Shown in pieces: positions 62,208 through 64,000 of a DNA stretch of 64,000 nt (within the stretch, counting starts at the first letter, position 1; every line of letters begins with the position of its first letter). Source of the DNA: Sulfurovum zhangzhouensis. GTDB taxonomy: Bacteria > Campylobacterota > Campylobacteria > Campylobacterales > Sulfurovaceae. Where the stretch lies: NCBI RefSeq assembly GCF_030347965.1, contig NZ_JAQIBD010000004.1, positions 1-64,000 on the forward strand, written 5' to 3'. The notes beneath the pieces were generated by a model that searched no databases, had not been told where the DNA came from, and was given only the letters and a program-made list of their open reading frames with translations. The position numbers and the translations under genes are program-made.

Positions 62208-62948
62208 ATGCAACAGATCGATATGAATTCCGATGAGTTTCAAGCAGAACTTGAGAAGACCTGGCAATTTGTCGAGAAGGTCAATAAGCAGTTTGGTTTC
62301 GTACAAAACCCCAATGAAGAGGTGAATGAGGGGGTAGCTATGGGGCTCGCTCGAAACAAACTTATCTACGGTAAACGTTTCTGCCCCTGTTTTATGGTGA
62401 TAGGGCAGACCAAAGAGGAACAAAAAGCAGCGGACAACCGTATCTGTCCATGTAAACCTGCCCTTGAAAAAGAGATTCCTGAAGATGGACTCTGTCACTG
62501 CGGTATCTTCTGTACCCCAGAGTATGCTGCCTCACAACAGCTCAAAGATGCCGCCGAAGAGGTAGCACACACCCATTCACAGGGACTTACAATGGGACAA
62601 GCTGTAGCACTTTTGAAAGAAGAGCAGCTTGATAGCGATGAACTTGAAGCACTGCTTGAGGCCAGGGCTTTGAAGATGGTTAATTTCACATTGATGGATG
62701 TACGCGAGTATATGGAGTATCAAATGGAACATATCGTAGGAACCGATACCCTTGTACCCACATCACAGTTCTATGCAAAGATCGAAGAACACCATGACAA
62801 GAAACAAAAACCGGTCATCGTCTACTGTCACTCAGGCAGTAGAAGCTTTCAAGTCCAGCATGCCATGAAATCACTGGGGTTTGAACACGTCTGCAACCTT
62901 CGTTCTGGCATCATTGGCTATCATGGGGCAACACAAAGAGGTGAATAG
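62208..62948 (+). CDS. Ferredoxin-thioredoxin reductase catalytic-type domain fused to rhodanese
   Basis: A 246-residue two-part protein. Residues about 10-105 match the catalytic beta subunit of ferredoxin-thioredoxin reductase: CPC (59-61), CPC (80-82) and CHC (96-98) with Cys102, which hold a [4Fe-4S] cluster and a redox-active disulfide. The C-terminal half (about 150-246) is a rhodanese domain with catalytic Cys207 in the CHSGSR loop. No signal peptide, so cytoplasmic. The fusion suggests passing of electrons or persulfide sulfur between the two centres. The partner variable subunit is not in the window. Confidence 0.85.
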   Translation: MQQIDMNSDEFQAELEKTWQFVEKVNKQFGFVQNPNEEVNEGVAMGLARNKLIYGKRFCPCFMVIGQTKEEQKAADNRICPCKPALEKEIPEDGLCHCGIFCTPEYAASQQLKDAAEEVAHTHSQGLTMGQAVALLKEEQLDSDELEALLEARALKMVNFTLMDVREYMEYQMEHIVGTDTLVPTSQFYAKIEEHHDKKQKPVIVYCHSGSRSFQVQHAMKSLGFEHVCNLRSGIIGYHGATQRGE

Positions 62949-63045
62949 TACTTTTGTACATGACAAGCTTCCAGTCTGATACACTACATGGGATGCATAT
63001 TATTATTATCAAAAGACTAATGAAAAAAATATTGGGAAATGTTTA

Positions 63046-63072
63046 AAAAAGGGCGAGAGGCAAAAGCCTCTC
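63046..63072 (-). terminator. Intrinsic terminator of rpmI-rplT
   Basis: GAGAGGC/GCCTCTC stem with TTTT loop (63055-63072) just after rplT, followed on the minus strand by GCCCTTTTTT: a textbook rho-independent terminator. Confidence 0.9.
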
Positions 63073-63083
63073 AAAAGATAGAT

Positions 63084-63440
63084 TTATTTTGCAAGTGCTG
63101 CTTTTGAAGCTTCAGCTACTTTTGTGAAAGCTTCTGGTGCGTTCATTGCCATATCAGCAAGAATTTTTCTGTCAAGCTCGATGTTTGCAACTTTAAGACC
63201 GTGCATGAATCTTGAGTAGTTCATGTCGTTAAGTCTAGCTGCTGCATTGATACGAACGATCCAGAGTCTTCTAAAGTCTCTTTTTTTCTGTCTTCTATCT
63301 CTGTAAGCATATACTAATGATCTTTCAAGCTGCTCTTTAGCTTTTCTAAAGTGCTTTCTTCTACCACTGTAGAATCCTCTAGCTTGTTTTAGTAGTTTTT
63401 TATGACGTCTGTGTCTTACAAAACCGTTTTTTACTCTCAT
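63084..63440 (-). CDS. rplT: 50S ribosomal protein L20
   Basis: A 118-residue large-subunit assembly protein: [19 protein letters not shown], the Arg-rich helix [21 protein letters not shown] (in part), and [15 protein letters not shown]. In E. coli L20 represses its own operon by binding the mRNA; three small hairpins lie between rpmI and rplT here. It is followed by a strong terminator. Confidence 0.97.
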   Translation of the reverse strand: MRVKNGFVRHRRHKKLLKQARGFYSGRRKHFRKAKEQLERSLVYAYRDRRQKKRDFRRLWIVRINAAARLNDMNYSRFMHGLKVANIELDRKILADMAMNAPEAFTKVAEASKAALAK

Positions 63441-63465
63441 TGTTTTTCCTTTACCTGAAACTTGT

Positions 63466-63528
63466 ACCCTTCAAGGGTTTTAGTAGGTGTCAAACTTTTT
63501 ATTGTTTGAACTTGCCTCTATTAAGAGG
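63466..63528 (-). promoter_or_regulatory. Three consecutive hairpins between rpmI and rplT
   Basis: Inverted repeats CCTCT/AGAGG (63515-63528), CAAAC/GTTTG (63491-63508) and ACCCTT/AAGGGT (63466-63478) fill the 111-bp gap. They could form an L20-binding control site or processing signal, but the sequence alone does not prove it. Confidence 0.4.
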
Positions 63529-63551
63529 GAATACTACTTATTGGATCAACC

Positions 63552-63743
63552 TTAGTTGATCATCGCTTTGATTTTTTTAGCATCCGCTGGATCAACATGC
63601 TTAGGGCTTCTCATTGATCTGTGGTGTTTACCATCTACCTTAGTAAGGATGTGGCTTCTAAAAGCAGTTCCTCTTTTGATTTTACCGCTTTTTCTCACCT
63701 TGAAACGCTTTACAGCGCCTTTTACGCTCTTCATTTTAGGCAT
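63552..63743 (-). CDS. rpmI: 50S ribosomal protein L35
   Basis: A 63-residue protein: [22 protein letters not shown] (in part), then [11 protein letters not shown] and [21 protein letters not shown] (in part). It opens the rpmI-rplT operon. The usual upstream neighbour infC is not here; a divergent mutS-like gene occupies the place. Confidence 0.96.
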   Translation of the reverse strand: MPKMKSVKGAVKRFKVRKSGKIKRGTAFRSHILTKVDGKHHRSMRSPKHVDPADAKKIKAMIN

Positions 63744-63809
63744 ATGCTTACTCCCTTTTGAATTTTTTACTTTGATAGGAAGATTCCTATCGGCATAAAA
63801 TGGGAGGGC

Positions 63810-63815
63810 ATTATA
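63810..63815 (-). promoter_or_regulatory. -10 box of rpmI-rplT
   Basis: TATAAT within GGGTATAATGCC on the minus strand, about 65 bp before rpmI. Confidence 0.6.
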
Positions 63816-63916
63816 CCCAAATTTTCTGAAGTATTTCTAAAGCACATAATACTTAGAGCTTCTAACCTCACTTATGATACAATCAATTCCAACAAAAAAA
63901 GGCAGGTTGTAAGCAC

Positions 63917-64000
63917 GTGGATCAAGTTACAGAGATACTCTCCAATAAGAAAAAACTCCTCACTGAAGTCTATTTTGATCTGCAGCTCTACTTTGAAGAA
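63917..64000 (+). CDS. N-terminus of a probable MutS mismatch-repair protein (runs off the window)
   Basis: A GTG at 63917 opens a frame that stays open to the right edge (28 codons): MDQVTEILSNKKKLLTEVYF, then DLQLYFEE. The start of MutS-type proteins in Campylobacterota looks like this, but the diagnostic domains lie outside. The ribosome site is weak (AGG at 63903-63905). The call is a memory-based resemblance and could be wrong. Confidence 0.4.
   Translation, partial: MDQVTEILSNKKKLLTEVYFDLQLYFEE

Noticed and set aside
63744-63916. Expected infC gene upstream of rpmI
   Set aside because: The interval is too short and has no coding frame; infC must lie elsewhere. Separation from rpmI is seen in other Campylobacterota, so this is not remarkable.
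1-64000. CRISPR array, insertion sequences, rRNA genes, replication origin
   Set aside because: No regularly spaced short repeats, transposase frames, rRNA-like sequence or DnaA-box clusters were noticed anywhere in the window.

Overview
The window looks like chromosomal DNA of a Campylobacterota (Epsilonproteobacteria) species, probably near Sulfurovum or Sulfurimonas. The reasons are the AT-rich base composition, promoters with a strong TATAAT box but little recognisable -35, the ribosomal gene order (S10-spc-alpha cluster with secY-map-infA, and no L30 gene between rpsE and rplO), and the small, tightly packed, often overlapping genes. The assignment rests on sequence features only; no database search was run.

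Layout. 1-3230: two exported proteins on the minus strand, a beta-helix-like protein running off the left edge and a lipoprotein built of Ig-like repeats whose 3' end is cut by an in-frame TGA. 3431-5387: ankyrin protein, a YbaB/EbfC protein, panD and a 2Fe-2S thioredoxin-like ferredoxin. 5713-9859: plus-strand operon of two exported proteins with a two-component system, followed by a DUF2202 lipoprotein. 10032-12710: NosL-like lipoprotein, murE, a conserved hypothetical and a NifU-C protein. 12894-26698: a 28-gene translation/export block on the minus strand (rpsJ to infA, then rpmJ to rplQ). 26893-28297: an ATPase gene, the SRP RNA gene and tRNA-Ser(GGA). 28298-29709: a small AT-rich insertion at the tRNA 3' end, bounded by a 19-bp direct repeat of that end. 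29763-32098: an MBOAT/SGNH acylation pair. 32332-43488: lipoproteins, a DUF503 protein, a membrane metallophosphoesterase, an AsmA-like protein, an orphan RND pump, a YgjP-type protease, a truncated haemoglobin and an MsrB-MsrA fusion. 43671-47695: an outer-membrane barrel and a 1103-residue surface protein behind a structured leader. 47944-54690: DoxX and MOSC proteins, then a CusCBA-type heavy-metal efflux operon that ends with a cysteine-motif lipoprotein. 54797-55257: four minus-strand tRNAs (Ser, Cys, Leu, Gly). 55514-60602: ilvD, a LysM-NlpC/P60 hydrolase and a GMC oxidoreductase with its small subunit. 60741-62948: two small CxxGKC proteins flanking a DoxX protein, a lipoprotein, and a ferredoxin-thioredoxin-reductase/rhodanese fusion. 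63084-64000: rplT, rpmI and the start of a probable mutS.

The most interesting pattern is a repeated C-x-x-G-K-C motif in three small exported proteins. One is translationally coupled to the CusA-type pump and two flank a DoxX gene, which suggests a periplasmic metal-handling theme resembling the HvfA/bufferin copper-binding peptides, but no MNIO (DUF692) maturase lies in the window. Also notable are the mini-element at tRNA-Ser, two genes interrupted by in-frame TGA codons, and two genes whose Shine-Dalgarno sequence points at an ATA codon. I saw no CRISPR array, insertion sequence, rRNA or replication origin.
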